NCBI RefSeq assembly: GCF_003852405.1
Contig: NZ_QAJM01000016.1
Span: 1-64,000 of the forward strand
Direction: 5' to 3'
DNA length: 64,000 nucleotides
From: Pseudomonas sp. KBW05
Lineage (GTDB): Bacteria; Pseudomonadota; Gammaproteobacteria; Pseudomonadales; Pseudomonadaceae
The translations under genes and the position numbers were made by a program. The notes beneath the pieces were generated by a model. It did not search any database. It was not told the origin of the DNA and saw only the letters and a list, made by a program, of their open reading frames with translations. Shown here in pieces: positions 39,672 through 48,406 of the stretch. The number at the start of each line of letters is the position of its first letter. Within the stretch, counting starts at the first letter, position 1.

Positions 39672-40694
39672 TTACTGACCAGCAACCTTCTCCGACTTGC
39701 CGTCATAGCGCTTACGCCATTCGGTCAGGATGCTGTCGCGATTCTTCGACGCCCAGGCAAAGTCATTCTTGATCAGGCGCTGCTCATAGTCCGCTGGCAA
39801 CTCGGTCTGCGGCTTGGCGATCCCCGGCTGGGCGAGGACGGCGAAGTTGTCCTTGTACAAATCCATTGCAGCGGCGCTTGCCGAGAAGTCAGCGAGCTTT
39901 TTCGCCGCGTCCGCATGGGCGGTGCCCTTCATCACTGCCGTGGCTTCGATGTCCCAACCCAGGCCCTCTTTCGGCAGGATGATGTCCAGCGGCGCGCCCT
40001 GGCGTTTCAGCTGCACCGCCGGGTATTCAAAGGAAATCCCAATCGGGAATTCACCCGACGCCGCCAACTTGCACGGCTTGGAGCCGGAGTGAACGTATTG
40101 GCCGATGTTCTGGTGCAGGTCGTCCATGTACTGCCAGCCTTGCTTCTCGCCGTAGGTCTGCAACCACGCGCTCACATCCAGGAAGCCGGTGCCGGACGAC
40201 GCCGGGTTGGGCATGACGATCTTGCCCTTGTACTCAGGCTTGGTCAGGTCCTGCCAGCTCACGGGTTTGCTCAGGCCTTGCTTCTCGGCTTCGACGGTGT
40301 TGAAGCAGATGGTCGCGGCCCAGACGTCCATGCCCACCCAGGCCGGAGGGTTGGCAGGGTCGCGGTAGTTCTTGCCGATCTTGTCCAGGTCCTTGGGTGC
40401 GTAGTTGTCCAGCATGCCTTGCTGGTCGAGGATCGCCAGGCTGGACGCCGCCAGGCCCCAGACCGCGTCGGCCTGCGGGCGGTCTTTCTCGGCCAGCAGC
40501 TTGGCGGTGATGATGCCGGTGGAGTCGCGCACCCACTTGATCTCGATGTCCGGGTTGGCCTTTTCGAAGGCCTGCTTGTAGGTCTTCAACTGCTCGGCTT
40601 CGAGGGCCGTGTACACAGTGAGGTCGGTCTTGGCGAAGGCATTCAGGCTGAATGCAGACAGTACGGCAGCGACCAGCGCCAGGGGCTTGAACAT
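39672..40694 (-). CDS. phnS: 2-aminoethylphosphonate ABC transporter, substrate-binding protein
   Basis: This 340-residue periplasmic protein has a signal peptide (cleavage near NAFA-K) and a type 2 binding fold of the iron/AEP family (DLTVYTALEAEQLKTYKQAFEKANPDIEIKWVRDSTG in pieces). The fused permease, the ATPase and the phosphonate-type enzymes next to it support aminoethylphosphonate as ligand over iron. The ATG at 40694 begins the signal peptide; an earlier in-frame start is not supported. Confidence 0.8.
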   Translation of the reverse strand: MFKPLALVAAVLSAFSLNAFAKTDLTVYTALEAEQLKTYKQAFEKANPDIEIKWVRDSTGIITAKLLAEKDRPQADAVWGLAASSLAILDQQGMLDNYAPKDLDKIGKNYRDPANPPAWVGMDVWAATICFNTVEAEKQGLSKPVSWQDLTKPEYKGKIVMPNPASSGTGFLDVSAWLQTYGEKQGWQYMDDLHQNIGQYVHSGSKPCKLAASGEFPIGISFEYPAVQLKRQGAPLDIILPKEGLGWDIEATAVMKGTAHADAAKKLADFSASAAAMDLYKDNFAVLAQPGIAKPQTELPADYEQRLIKNDFAWASKNRDSILTEWRKRYDGKSEKVAGQ

Positions 40695-40713
40695 GGAACA
40701 CCTCCTATCGGGA

Positions 40714-42414
40714 TTATTGGCCGGGCGCGGTCTGGCGCCAGGCTTGGGAGCGACGCAGGGCGCCACGGGAAGCCCACGCCAGCAGCAGCGAGACGCCGGC
40801 CGAGGTGAGCAGGATCAGGGTGGACATGGCCGCCGCACCGCCCACGTTGCCGGCGTCGTCCATGTTCAACACGGCGACGGCGGCGAGGATGGTGTCGGGG
40901 CTGTAGAGAAAGATCGCAGCAGACACCGTGGTCATCGCCGACACAAACAGGTAGCGCACGATGTCCAGCAACGCCGGCAGGCAGATCGGCACCGTGACTT
41001 TCAGGTAATGGCGGTACAGCGGCGCCTTGAGGGACAGCGCGGCGGCTTCGAACTCGGCGTCCAGTTGGCGCAACGCGGTGGTGGCGGTCATCTGTGCGGT
41101 GGTCAGATAGTGCGCAATGGTGCACACCACCAGCAGGGTCATGGTCCCGTAGAACACATGCAGCGGGTTGCCGTTGAGGTTGAAAAAGAACACGTAGCCC
41201 AGGCCCAGCACCAACCCCGGCACGGCCATCGGCACAAAGCTGAGCATGCGCAGCGCGAGGTTGAGGCCCTTCTGGCCCTTGGTCTTTTCCATCAGGTAGG
41301 CGCCGGTGAAGATCAGCACGCTGCCGATCAACGCGGTGCACAAGGCCATGGTCAGGCTGTTGCGGTAGGCCAGCCAGCCGCCGCCGGCGGTGTCTTCGAA
41401 CTGGTAGTGGTTCAGCGACAGCGACAGGTTGTACGGCCAGAATTTCACCAGCGAGGAGTACACCGCCATGCCGAACACCAGCAGCAATATGGCGCAGATC
41501 AGCAGGACGATGGCCAGGTAGCAGCCGTCCCTCAAGCGCGATGGCACCGGCTGGAACACTTGGGCGCGGCCGCTCATCGCATCGCCGTGACGGCGGCGCA
41601 GCCACGCATCCACGCCAAAGCTGAACAGCGCCGGCAGCAGCAACACCATGCCGATCAACGCGCCGCGACCGAACTGCTGCTGGCCGACCACTGCCTTGTA
41701 GGCTTCCAGTGCCAGCACTTGATAATCACCGCCCACCACCACGGGCACGCCGAAGTCGGTGATGGTCAGGGTAAACACCAGGCAGAACGCGGCGAACACG
41801 GCCTGGCGCGTGGCCGGCCAGGTGATGCTGCGAAACGCCCGGGCCGGGCTGGCGCCCATGCTGGAGGCAGCGTCGAACAGGCGCGCATCCGCCAGGGACA
41901 GCGCCGACAGCAGGATCATCAGAGCGTGTGGGAAGGTGTAGATCACTTCGCCGAGAACGATGCCCCAGAAGCCGTAGATATTTTCCGAGAGCAGCCCAAG
42001 CAGCATGCCTTGGTTGCCGAACAGATAAACCAGCGCAATCCCCGGCAGCATCGACGGCGCCATCAAGGGCAGCAGGGACAGGCCGCGCCAGATCGCCTTG
42101 CCGGGAATCAGCGTGCGTTGCAGCGCGTAGGCAAACAGGTAGGCCAGCGGTACGACAATGGCCGCGACGCTGAGGGAAACTTTCAGACTATTGCCGAGCA
42201 GCCAGTGGAAGTTGGCGCTGCTGATCAATGCTTGAGCAGCGACGAGGCCGCCGCCCTGCCCGGCTTCGCTGCTGAAACCGCGCCAGAAGATCGCCAGCAA
42301 CGGTAGCAAGACGGCGACGCCCAGCAAGCACAGCCAGAGCAGTTTGCCGCCGACCACAAACAGGCGGTCGCCGAGTTCGGCACGGGAAGCCTGGCGCGCG
42401 GCCGGCAAGGTCAT
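40714..42414 (-). CDS. phnU: 2-aminoethylphosphonate ABC transporter, fused permease
   Basis: This 566-residue protein carries two binding-protein-dependent permease domains in tandem, about 12 helices, with EAA-like loops (DAASSMGASPARAFRSITWP in the first, LDAEFEAAALSLKAPLYRHYLKVTVP in the second). Fused permeases of this size are typical of the AEP and iron(III) families. ATG at 42414 has GGGGG 5 bp upstream; another ATG at 42426 is possible. It lies between the ATPase and binding-protein genes. Confidence 0.82.
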   Translation of the reverse strand: MTLPAARQASRAELGDRLFVVGGKLLWLCLLGVAVLLPLLAIFWRGFSSEAGQGGGLVAAQALISSANFHWLLGNSLKVSLSVAAIVVPLAYLFAYALQRTLIPGKAIWRGLSLLPLMAPSMLPGIALVYLFGNQGMLLGLLSENIYGFWGIVLGEVIYTFPHALMILLSALSLADARLFDAASSMGASPARAFRSITWPATRQAVFAAFCLVFTLTITDFGVPVVVGGDYQVLALEAYKAVVGQQQFGRGALIGMVLLLPALFSFGVDAWLRRRHGDAMSGRAQVFQPVPSRLRDGCYLAIVLLICAILLLVFGMAVYSSLVKFWPYNLSLSLNHYQFEDTAGGGWLAYRNSLTMALCTALIGSVLIFTGAYLMEKTKGQKGLNLALRMLSFVPMAVPGLVLGLGYVFFFNLNGNPLHVFYGTMTLLVVCTIAHYLTTAQMTATTALRQLDAEFEAAALSLKAPLYRHYLKVTVPICLPALLDIVRYLFVSAMTTVSAAIFLYSPDTILAAVAVLNMDDAGNVGGAAAMSTLILLTSAGVSLLLAWASRGALRRSQAWRQTAPGQ

Positions 42415-42427
42415 GACAGCCCCCATC

Positions 42428-43492
42428 TCAGGCAAACACCTGCAGGCTGCGCGGCGGCAAGGCCACCCAGATGTCCTGGGCGCCCAGGCGTGGCATGGCT
42501 TCCGGCGCCAGTTCGGCGAGCAATGCGTGGCCGGGAAGTTGCTCCAGTTCGAAGCTCATGCGGCAGCGATTGCCGAGAAAGGTGATCTCGCGAACCTTGG
42601 CCGGGAACAGGTTTTCTTCATGCACCGGCGGGTTGACGCTGATGGCTTCCGGGCGGCAGAACAGACGCCCGGACCTGGCCACGCCGGCATCATCGGCCAG
42701 GCGCATGTTCATCCCGCCGACCTGGGCATGGCTGGCGCTGTTGCGGCTGAAGGGCAGCCAGTTGCCCTGGCCGACAAACTCCGCCACAAACGGCGTGGCC
42801 GGGCGGTCGTAGATTTCCTGGGGCGTGGCGTATTGCTCGACCTTGCCGTTGTTCATCACGGCGATGCGATCGGCCATCAACATGGCCTCGTCCTGGTTGT
42901 GGGTGACCATCAGCGTGGTGATGCCCAGGCGCCGTTGCAGTTGGCGCAGCTCGGTACACAGATGCTCACGCACGCGGGCGTCGAGGGCCGACATTGGCTC
43001 ATCCAGCAGCAACAACGAAGGGGCCGGCGCCAAGGCGCGGGCCAGGGCGACACGTTGTTGCTGGCCGCCGGAGAGTTGGCCGGGGTATTTCTTTTCGCTG
43101 CCCAGCAGGCCGACCAGCTCCAGCATCTGCCCGACGCGCTGGCGCACTTCGTCGCGGCCGCTGCCGGTGAGGCCGTAGCCGATGTTCGCTTCGACGGTCA
43201 GGTTGGGAAACAGCGCGTAGGACTGGAACAAGATGCCGTAGTCCCGCGCCTGGGGCGGCAGCAGGGAAACGTCGCGGTTGCCCAGGTAAAGTTCACCGCT
43301 GTCCTGGCGCTCCAGGCCGGCGATGCAGCGCAGCAAGGTGGTCTTGCCACAGCCGGACGGGCCCAGCAGGCACACCAGCTCACCGGCGGCGACATCCAGG
43401 GACACGTTGTCCAGCGCAGTGAAAGCGCCGAAGCGTTTCTGGACATTGCGCACCTTCATCGGTGCGCCGGGTTGGGTCAGGGCAGTGTTCAT
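42428..43492 (-). CDS. phnT: 2-aminoethylphosphonate ABC transporter, ATP-binding protein
   Basis: This 354-residue ABC ATPase has Walker A GPSGCGKTTLL, the signature LSGGQQQRVALARA and Walker B LLLLDEPMSALDARV, followed by a C-terminal TOBE-type regulatory domain. ATG at 43492 follows a GAGG site; a GTG three codons earlier is less likely. It is first of the transporter genes. The 249-bp region upstream holds a REPIN but no promoter I can define. Confidence 0.85.
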   Translation of the reverse strand: MNTALTQPGAPMKVRNVQKRFGAFTALDNVSLDVAAGELVCLLGPSGCGKTTLLRCIAGLERQDSGELYLGNRDVSLLPPQARDYGILFQSYALFPNLTVEANIGYGLTGSGRDEVRQRVGQMLELVGLLGSEKKYPGQLSGGQQQRVALARALAPAPSLLLLDEPMSALDARVREHLCTELRQLQRRLGITTLMVTHNQDEAMLMADRIAVMNNGKVEQYATPQEIYDRPATPFVAEFVGQGNWLPFSRNSASHAQVGGMNMRLADDAGVARSGRLFCRPEAISVNPPVHEENLFPAKVREITFLGNRCRMSFELEQLPGHALLAELAPEAMPRLGAQDIWVALPPRSLQVFA

Positions 43493-43632
43493 GCAAGGCA
43501 CCTCATCAAACGGATGAAGGCCATGCTAGGCAGGGAATGCGTCGCTGGTGTGGCAGGAAGGCAAAAGGTGGTGATAGTGGTATTGGTGGATTTGGGTAGG
43601 GGTCAAAGAGATGTGGCGGCTGGTCTACCGCT

Positions 43633-43715
43633 TTCGCGAGCAAGCCCGCTCCCACATTTTGACCGCATTCTCATGTTGGAACTCGGCCAAGTGTGGGAGC
43701 GGGCTTGCTCGCGAA
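43633..43715. repeat. REPIN, outward TTCGCGAG ends
   Basis: REP copies at 43633-43656 and 43692-43715 with spacer TTGACCGCATTCTCATGTTG. It lies between the LysR gene and phnT, which are on the same strand. Confidence 0.9.
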
Positions 43716-43741
43716 GAGGCCCTCACAGCCACCGCAAAAAC

Positions 43742-44605
43742 TCAGAGGGGCGACATTTCCTGCGCCAACCCCAGAAACGCCGCCGGCAACCGCGCGCCCT
43801 TGCGTTCCTTGAGGCAGTACAAATACTCCGGGATCTGCGGCGCATTCTCGATGGTCAGCACGCGCAACTGCGGGTCATGGGGCACTTCCTGGCGCGCAAT
43901 GATGCTGATGCCGATATTGCGTAACACCGCCTCGCGGATCGATTCGCGGCTGCCGATTTCCAGCAACGGCCCGTAGCTCACATTGGCACCATGCAACATC
44001 GCTTCCGTCAGCCGCCGTGTGGTCGAGCCCGCTTCGCGCATCAACAAGGTGTGCCCGGCCAGTGCGCTGAGGGGCACATGGTCGAGCTTGGCCAGGGGAT
44101 GGTCGCGATGTACGGCCAGCACCAGCGGGTCGGTGCCGAGCACGCGGCGGACCAGGCGCGGGTCTTCGAGCAGTTGCGAGGATGCAGCGACATCGACGCG
44201 GTAATCGTCCAGCGCTTCCAGCACCTGCTGGGAGTTGCCGATTTCCACCGACACTTCCACTTGCGGCAAGCGTTCGCGAAAGGCTTTGACCAAATCGAGG
44301 ATGTAGTACGGCGCCGTCGCGGCGATGCGCAAGGCACCCTGGACCTGGCCGTTGTTGCGCAGGAAAAACTCGATGTCCGCTTCCTGTTGCAACAGGGCCT
44401 TGACCATCGGCAGCAGCCGCGCGCCCTCGTCGCTGACGGTGAGGCGGCGCCCGCCTCGGTAGAACAGCTCGACGCCGTACTGGCTTTCCAGGTTGCGGAT
44501 CTGCGTGGTGACGGTGGGCTGGCTGAGGCCGAGTTTTTTCGCCGCCTGGGTAATGCTGCCCAATCGCGCGACCATGAAAAACGCCTTTAGCTCAGCACTC
44601 AGCAC
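43742..44605 (-). CDS. LysR family regulator, aminoethylphosphonate-associated
   Basis: This 287-residue LysR regulator has an N-terminal winged helix (LKAFFMVARLGSITQAAKKLGLSQPTV in part) and an effector domain starting near residue 90. It fits the LysR family associated with aminoethylphosphonate catabolism and probably controls the downstream operon. The start is GTG with GAGG upstream. Unusually for LysR genes it is not divergent from its presumed target and lies only 16 bp after the cadA stop. Confidence 0.8.
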   Translation of the reverse strand: MLSAELKAFFMVARLGSITQAAKKLGLSQPTVTTQIRNLESQYGVELFYRGGRRLTVSDEGARLLPMVKALLQQEADIEFFLRNNGQVQGALRIAATAPYYILDLVKAFRERLPQVEVSVEIGNSQQVLEALDDYRVDVAASSQLLEDPRLVRRVLGTDPLVLAVHRDHPLAKLDHVPLSALAGHTLLMREAGSTTRRLTEAMLHGANVSYGPLLEIGSRESIREAVLRNIGISIIARQEVPHDPQLRVLTIENAPQIPEYLYCLKERKGARLPAAFLGLAQEMSPL

Positions 44606-44621
44606 ACCACCCTCACATCAT

Positions 44622-46862
44622 CTATTTGCGCAGCAGGCGCAGGCCATTGAACACCACCAGCAGGCTCACGCCCATGTCGGCGAACACCGCCATCCACATG
44701 GTGGCCATGCCCAGGAAGGTCACGGCCAGGAAGATCGCCTTGATCACCAGCGCCAGGGCGATGTTCTGCTTGAGGATACTCGACGTTTGCCTGGAGAGCC
44801 GAATGAATGCCGGGATCTTGCGCAAATCATCGTCCATCAGCGCCACGTCGGCGGTCTCGATAGCCGTGTCGGTGCCCGCTGCGGCCATGGCAAAACCGAT
44901 CTCGGCGCGGGCCAGGGCCGGGGCGTCGTTGATGCCGTCGCCGACCATGCCGACGCGATGGCCTTGGCCGTAGAGGGTTTCGATGGCTTGCAGTTTGTCG
45001 GTGGGCAGCAGGTCGCCACGGGCCTGATCGATGCCGACCTGGGCACCAATCGCCTGGGCCGTGTGGGTGTTGTCGCCGGTGAGCATCAGGGTCTTGATGC
45101 CCAGTTCGTGCAACTGCTGGATGGCTTCGCGGCTGCTGTCCTTGACCGTGTCGGCCACCGCGAACAGCGCCAGCGGGCCGGACTTGTCGAGCAGCAGCAC
45201 CACGGACTTGCCTTGTTTTTCCAGGGCGAAGAGTTTTTCTTCCAGCTCCGGCGAGCACAGGCCGAGGTCTTCCACCAGGCGGTGGTTGCCCAGGTGGTAG
45301 GTTTCGCCGTTGATATCACCGCGCACACCGCGACCGGCCAGGGCCGCAAAGTTATCCACAACGTGGCTCGGCAGGTTTTTATCCACAGCCGCATTGGCGA
45401 TGGCCAGGGACACCGGGTGGTCGGAACGCCCGGCCAAACTGGCGGCCAGGGCGGGAGCGCTGTCTTCGACGTTGGGGAACAACGCCAGGTAATCGGTTTG
45501 CACCGGCTTGCCGTGGGTGATGGTGCCGGTCTTGTCGAGGGCCAGGTAGTCGAGCTTGTAACCGCCCTCCAGGTACACGCCGCCCTTGATCAGGATGCCT
45601 TTGCGCGCCGCTGCCGCGAGGCCGCTGACGATGGTCACCGGGGTGGAGATCACCAGCGCACACGGGCAGGCCACCACCAGCAGCACGAGGGCGCGGTAGA
45701 TCCAGTCGAACCACGCACCGGCCATGAACAGTGGCGGAATCAGCGCCACACCGAGAGCAAACAGGAACACCGCCGGGGTGTAGATTTTCGAGAAACTGTC
45801 GACAAAACGCTGGGTCGGCGCGCGGGCGCCCTGGGCCTGTTCCACGGCGTGGATGATGCGCGCCAGGGTGGAATTGTCGGCCGCTGCGGTGACCTTGTAC
45901 TCCAAGGCGCCGGCCTGGTTGATGGTGCCGGCGAAGACTTTGTCGCCGACGGTCTTTTCAATCGGCAAGCTTTCACCGGTGATCGGCGCCTGGTCGATGG
46001 TGGATTGGCCGGCGGTGACTTCACCGTCCAGACCAATGCGCTCACCTGGTTTTACCCGCACGATGGCGCCCAATTCAATGCTTTTGACCTCTTGTTCAAC
46101 CCACGAACCGTCCGCCTGCTGCACCGTGGCCTGTTCCGGGGTCATCTGCATCAAGCCGCTGATGGCATTGCGCGCACGGTCCAGGGACTTGGCTTCGATC
46201 AACTCGGCAACGGTGAACAGGAACATCACCATCGCCGCTTCCGGCCACTGGCCAATCAGCACCGCGCCGGTGACGGCGATGCTCATCAACGCGTTGATGT
46301 TCAGGTTGAGGTTCTTCAGGGCAATCCAGCCCTTTTTATAGGTGGTGAGGCCGCCGCTGAGGATCGACACCAGCGCCACCAGCGCAATCACCCACGTCGG
46401 GGCGGCGTCTGTGAAGTGCAGCACTTCGGCGCCTAACGCACCCACGCCGGACAACGCCAGCGGCCACCAGTGCTTCTTGGCGGGCGGCGCGGCAGCCGGG
46501 GTACCTTCTTCGATGGGGTCGGCCTGCATGCCGATGGCCTTGATCGCATCGATGATCGGCGCGGTGCTCGGCAGGTCGTGGGTGACGCCGAGGATGCGGT
46601 TGATCAGGTTGAATTCCAGCTGCTGCACACCGGCGAGCTTGCCCAGTTTGTTCTGGATCAGCGTTTGCTCGGTGGGGCAGTCCATGGCTTCGATGCGGAA
46701 CGTGCTCAGGCGCGAGCCGGCGGTGGGCGCTTCGTTGAGCGTCACCTTGGCCGGGGCCGGGCTGCCGGAACAGCAGGAGCCACCGTGGTTATGCACAGGC
46801 GTGAGTTTTTTCTCGCCATGATCGTGGTCGTGTTTGTGCGGGGTGTGGATGGAATCGCTCAT
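44622..46862 (-). CDS. cadA: Heavy-metal P1B-type ATPase CadA/ZntA
   Basis: This 746-residue ATPase exports Zn2+, Cd2+ or Pb2+. The N-terminus is His-rich (HKHDHDHGEKK, HNHGGSCC) followed by an HMA-like domain in which the usual GMxCxxC is replaced by AMDCPTEQ. Core motifs are the CPC of transmembrane metal binding (VVACPCALVIS), phosphorylation DKTGTITHG, and hinge VGDGINDAPALA. The ATG at 46862 gives MSDSIHTPHKHDHDHG. It is divergent from cadR across a MerR-type operator. Confidence 0.94.
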   Translation of the reverse strand: MSDSIHTPHKHDHDHGEKKLTPVHNHGGSCCSGSPAPAKVTLNEAPTAGSRLSTFRIEAMDCPTEQTLIQNKLGKLAGVQQLEFNLINRILGVTHDLPSTAPIIDAIKAIGMQADPIEEGTPAAAPPAKKHWWPLALSGVGALGAEVLHFTDAAPTWVIALVALVSILSGGLTTYKKGWIALKNLNLNINALMSIAVTGAVLIGQWPEAAMVMFLFTVAELIEAKSLDRARNAISGLMQMTPEQATVQQADGSWVEQEVKSIELGAIVRVKPGERIGLDGEVTAGQSTIDQAPITGESLPIEKTVGDKVFAGTINQAGALEYKVTAAADNSTLARIIHAVEQAQGARAPTQRFVDSFSKIYTPAVFLFALGVALIPPLFMAGAWFDWIYRALVLLVVACPCALVISTPVTIVSGLAAAARKGILIKGGVYLEGGYKLDYLALDKTGTITHGKPVQTDYLALFPNVEDSAPALAASLAGRSDHPVSLAIANAAVDKNLPSHVVDNFAALAGRGVRGDINGETYHLGNHRLVEDLGLCSPELEEKLFALEKQGKSVVLLLDKSGPLALFAVADTVKDSSREAIQQLHELGIKTLMLTGDNTHTAQAIGAQVGIDQARGDLLPTDKLQAIETLYGQGHRVGMVGDGINDAPALARAEIGFAMAAAGTDTAIETADVALMDDDLRKIPAFIRLSRQTSSILKQNIALALVIKAIFLAVTFLGMATMWMAVFADMGVSLLVVFNGLRLLRK

Positions 46863-46893
46863 TCTGTCGCGTCCGTAGAGGTGCCTGTTGCCA

Positions 46894-46924
46894 AGTAAAG
46901 ACCCTGTAGCCACTATAGGGTCAA
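46894..46924 (-). promoter_or_regulatory. cadA promoter with MerR-type 19-bp spacer
   Basis: On the minus strand, TTGACC (46919-46924) and TTTACT (46894-46899) are separated by 19 bp, the over-long spacing that MerR-family activators correct by twisting DNA. Confidence 0.8.
46900..46922. promoter_or_regulatory. CadR operator
   Basis: An inverted repeat with half-sites GACCCTGTAG and CTATAGGGTC around a 3-bp centre matches the classical operator of CadR/ZntR/PbrR proteins. It fills the cadA promoter spacer, 26 bp upstream of cadR. Confidence 0.88.
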
Positions 46925-46947
46925 GCACCCATTTGGAGATTGCTGCG

Positions 46948-47388
46948 ATGAAGATCGGCGAACTGGCCAAACTGACCGACTGCCCGGTGGAAACCATCCG
47001 TTATTACGAGAAGGAAGGCCTGCTGCCGCCTCCGGCACGTACCCACGCCAATTACCGCGTGTACACCCAGGCGCACACCGAGCGGCTGGTCTTTATCCGC
47101 AACTGCCGCAGTCTGGACATGACCCTGGAAGAAATCCGCAGTTTGCTGGGGCTGCGCGATAGCCCGCAGGACCAGTGTGAAAGCGTGAATGCGCTGATCG
47201 ACGAGCATATCCACCATGTGAAAGCGCGGATTGATGGGTTGCTGGCGTTACAGGAGCAGTTGCTGGACTTGCGTCAGCGCTGCGGCGGTGGGGAACAGTG
47301 CGGGATTTTGCAGCGGTTGGAGGTCAGTGGGAGTGTGGCGGCCAGTGAGGCCGAGCCTTCCCATGTGGGCAGAAGCCACGGCCACTAA
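46948..47388 (+). CDS. cadR: MerR family metal-responsive regulator CadR
   Basis: This 146-residue regulator has a MerR winged helix (MKIGELAKLTDCPVETIRYYEKEGLLPPP), a coiled-coil dimerisation helix and a metal-binding C-terminal region. Cysteines in DQCESVN and in the loop RCGGGEQCGI correspond to CadR/PbrR metal ligands, and the tail is His-rich (HVGRSHGH) as in Pseudomonas CadR. It activates cadA in response to Cd2+ or related ions and represses itself. Confidence 0.93.
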   Translation: MKIGELAKLTDCPVETIRYYEKEGLLPPPARTHANYRVYTQAHTERLVFIRNCRSLDMTLEEIRSLLGLRDSPQDQCESVNALIDEHIHHVKARIDGLLALQEQLLDLRQRCGGGEQCGILQRLEVSGSVAASEAEPSHVGRSHGH

Positions 47389-47409
47389 ATCAAGTGAGCA
47401 CGGACTAAA

Positions 47410-47498
47410 TGTGGGAGCGGGCTTGCTCGCGAAAACGGTGTGTCAGTCAAAGATGTTCCAACTGAACCACCGCATTCGCGAGCAAGCCCGCTCCCACA
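47410..47498. repeat. REPIN, outward TGTGGGAG ends
   Basis: REP arms with GGGAGCGGGCTTGCTCGC at both ends; a further partial REP (AGCTCGATCCCACA) extends it to about 47514. It lies between the convergent cadR and thyA genes. Confidence 0.87.
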
Positions 47499-47518
47499 CA
47501 AGCTCGATCCCACATTGA

Positions 47519-48352
47519 TCAGATGGCGACGTCAGCCTTGATGCTCGGATCGGCGTCATACCCCACAATCTCGAAGTCTTCAAACTTGTACTCATAGATC
47601 GACGCAGGCTTACGCTTGATCACCAGCTCCGGCAGCTTTTTCGGCGTACGCGCCAGCTGGGTCTGGATCTGTTCCATATGGTTGCTGTACGCGTGGGTGT
47701 CGCCGGTGGTGACGATGATCTCGTGGGGGATCAGGTCGCACTGCTGGGCCAGCATATGGGTGAGCAGCGCCAGCGCGGCGGTGTTGTACGGCAGGCCGAG
47801 GAACACGTCGGAACTGCGGATATACAGCTGCATCGACAGGTGACCGTCGTGCACGAAGGCCTGGTACAGCAGGTGGCACGGAGGCAGGGCTTGCTTGCCG
47901 TTGCGCGCGTTTTCCTGGGGGCTCTTGGTTTCGTCGGGCAGGTACTCGACGTTCCAGCCGTGGAACAGGATGCGGCGGCTGTTGGGGTTGGTCTTCAACG
48001 TCTCGACCATGTAGTCGATCTGGTTGATCTTGCCGCCGTCCTTGGTGGGCCAGGCGGTCCACTGCTCGCCGTACACCGGGCCGAGGTCACCGTCTTCGGT
48101 GGCCCATTCGTCCCAGATCTTCACGCCGTTTTCGTTCAGCCACTTGATGTTGGTGTTGCCGCTCAACATCCAGATCAGTTCGTTGGCGATGCTCTTGAAG
48201 TGAAGCTTCTTGGTGGTCAACAGCGGGAAGCCGTCGGCCAAGTTATGCCGATACTGACGGGCGAACACGGCTTTGGTGCCGGTGCCGGTGCGGTCGCCCT
48301 TGGTCAGGCCATTGGTCACGACGTCGTTCAGTAGTTCGAGATATTGCTTCAT
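47519..48352 (-). CDS. thyA: Thymidylate synthase ThyA
   Basis: ThyA converts dUMP to dTMP using methylene-tetrahydrofolate. The 277-residue protein has the phosphate-binding DRTGTGT and the catalytic cysteine in [10 protein letters not shown] (C159). It is somewhat longer than the 264-residue E. coli enzyme because of an insertion before the active site ([17 protein letters not shown]). It follows lgt on the same strand with a 54-bp gap that contains a hairpin. Confidence 0.97.
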   Translation of the reverse strand: MKQYLELLNDVVTNGLTKGDRTGTGTKAVFARQYRHNLADGFPLLTTKKLHFKSIANELIWMLSGNTNIKWLNENGVKIWDEWATEDGDLGPVYGEQWTAWPTKDGGKINQIDYMVETLKTNPNSRRILFHGWNVEYLPDETKSPQENARNGKQALPPCHLLYQAFVHDGHLSMQLYIRSSDVFLGLPYNTAALALLTHMLAQQCDLIPHEIIVTTGDTHAYSNHMEQIQTQLARTPKKLPELVIKRKPASIYEYKFEDFEIVGYDADPSIKADVAI

Positions 48353-48373
48353 TTAAGTACCCGTATCGTTGAA

Positions 48374-48398
48374 GCCGAGGCTGCTCGACAGCCTCGGC
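48374..48398. other. Stable hairpin between lgt and thyA
   Basis: Perfect 10-bp arms (GCCGAGGCTG and its complement) around a 5-base loop. In the lgt-to-thyA direction there is no proper U-tract, so partial termination or mRNA processing is possible but unproven. Confidence 0.6.
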
Positions 48399-48406
48399 AT
48401 TCGAAT

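Noticed and set aside
39672-43492. Transporter genes as an iron(III) uptake system
   Set aside because: The binding protein resembles that family, but the linked PhnZ-like HD enzyme, FAD oxidoreductase and LysR type fit aminoethylphosphonate loci better.
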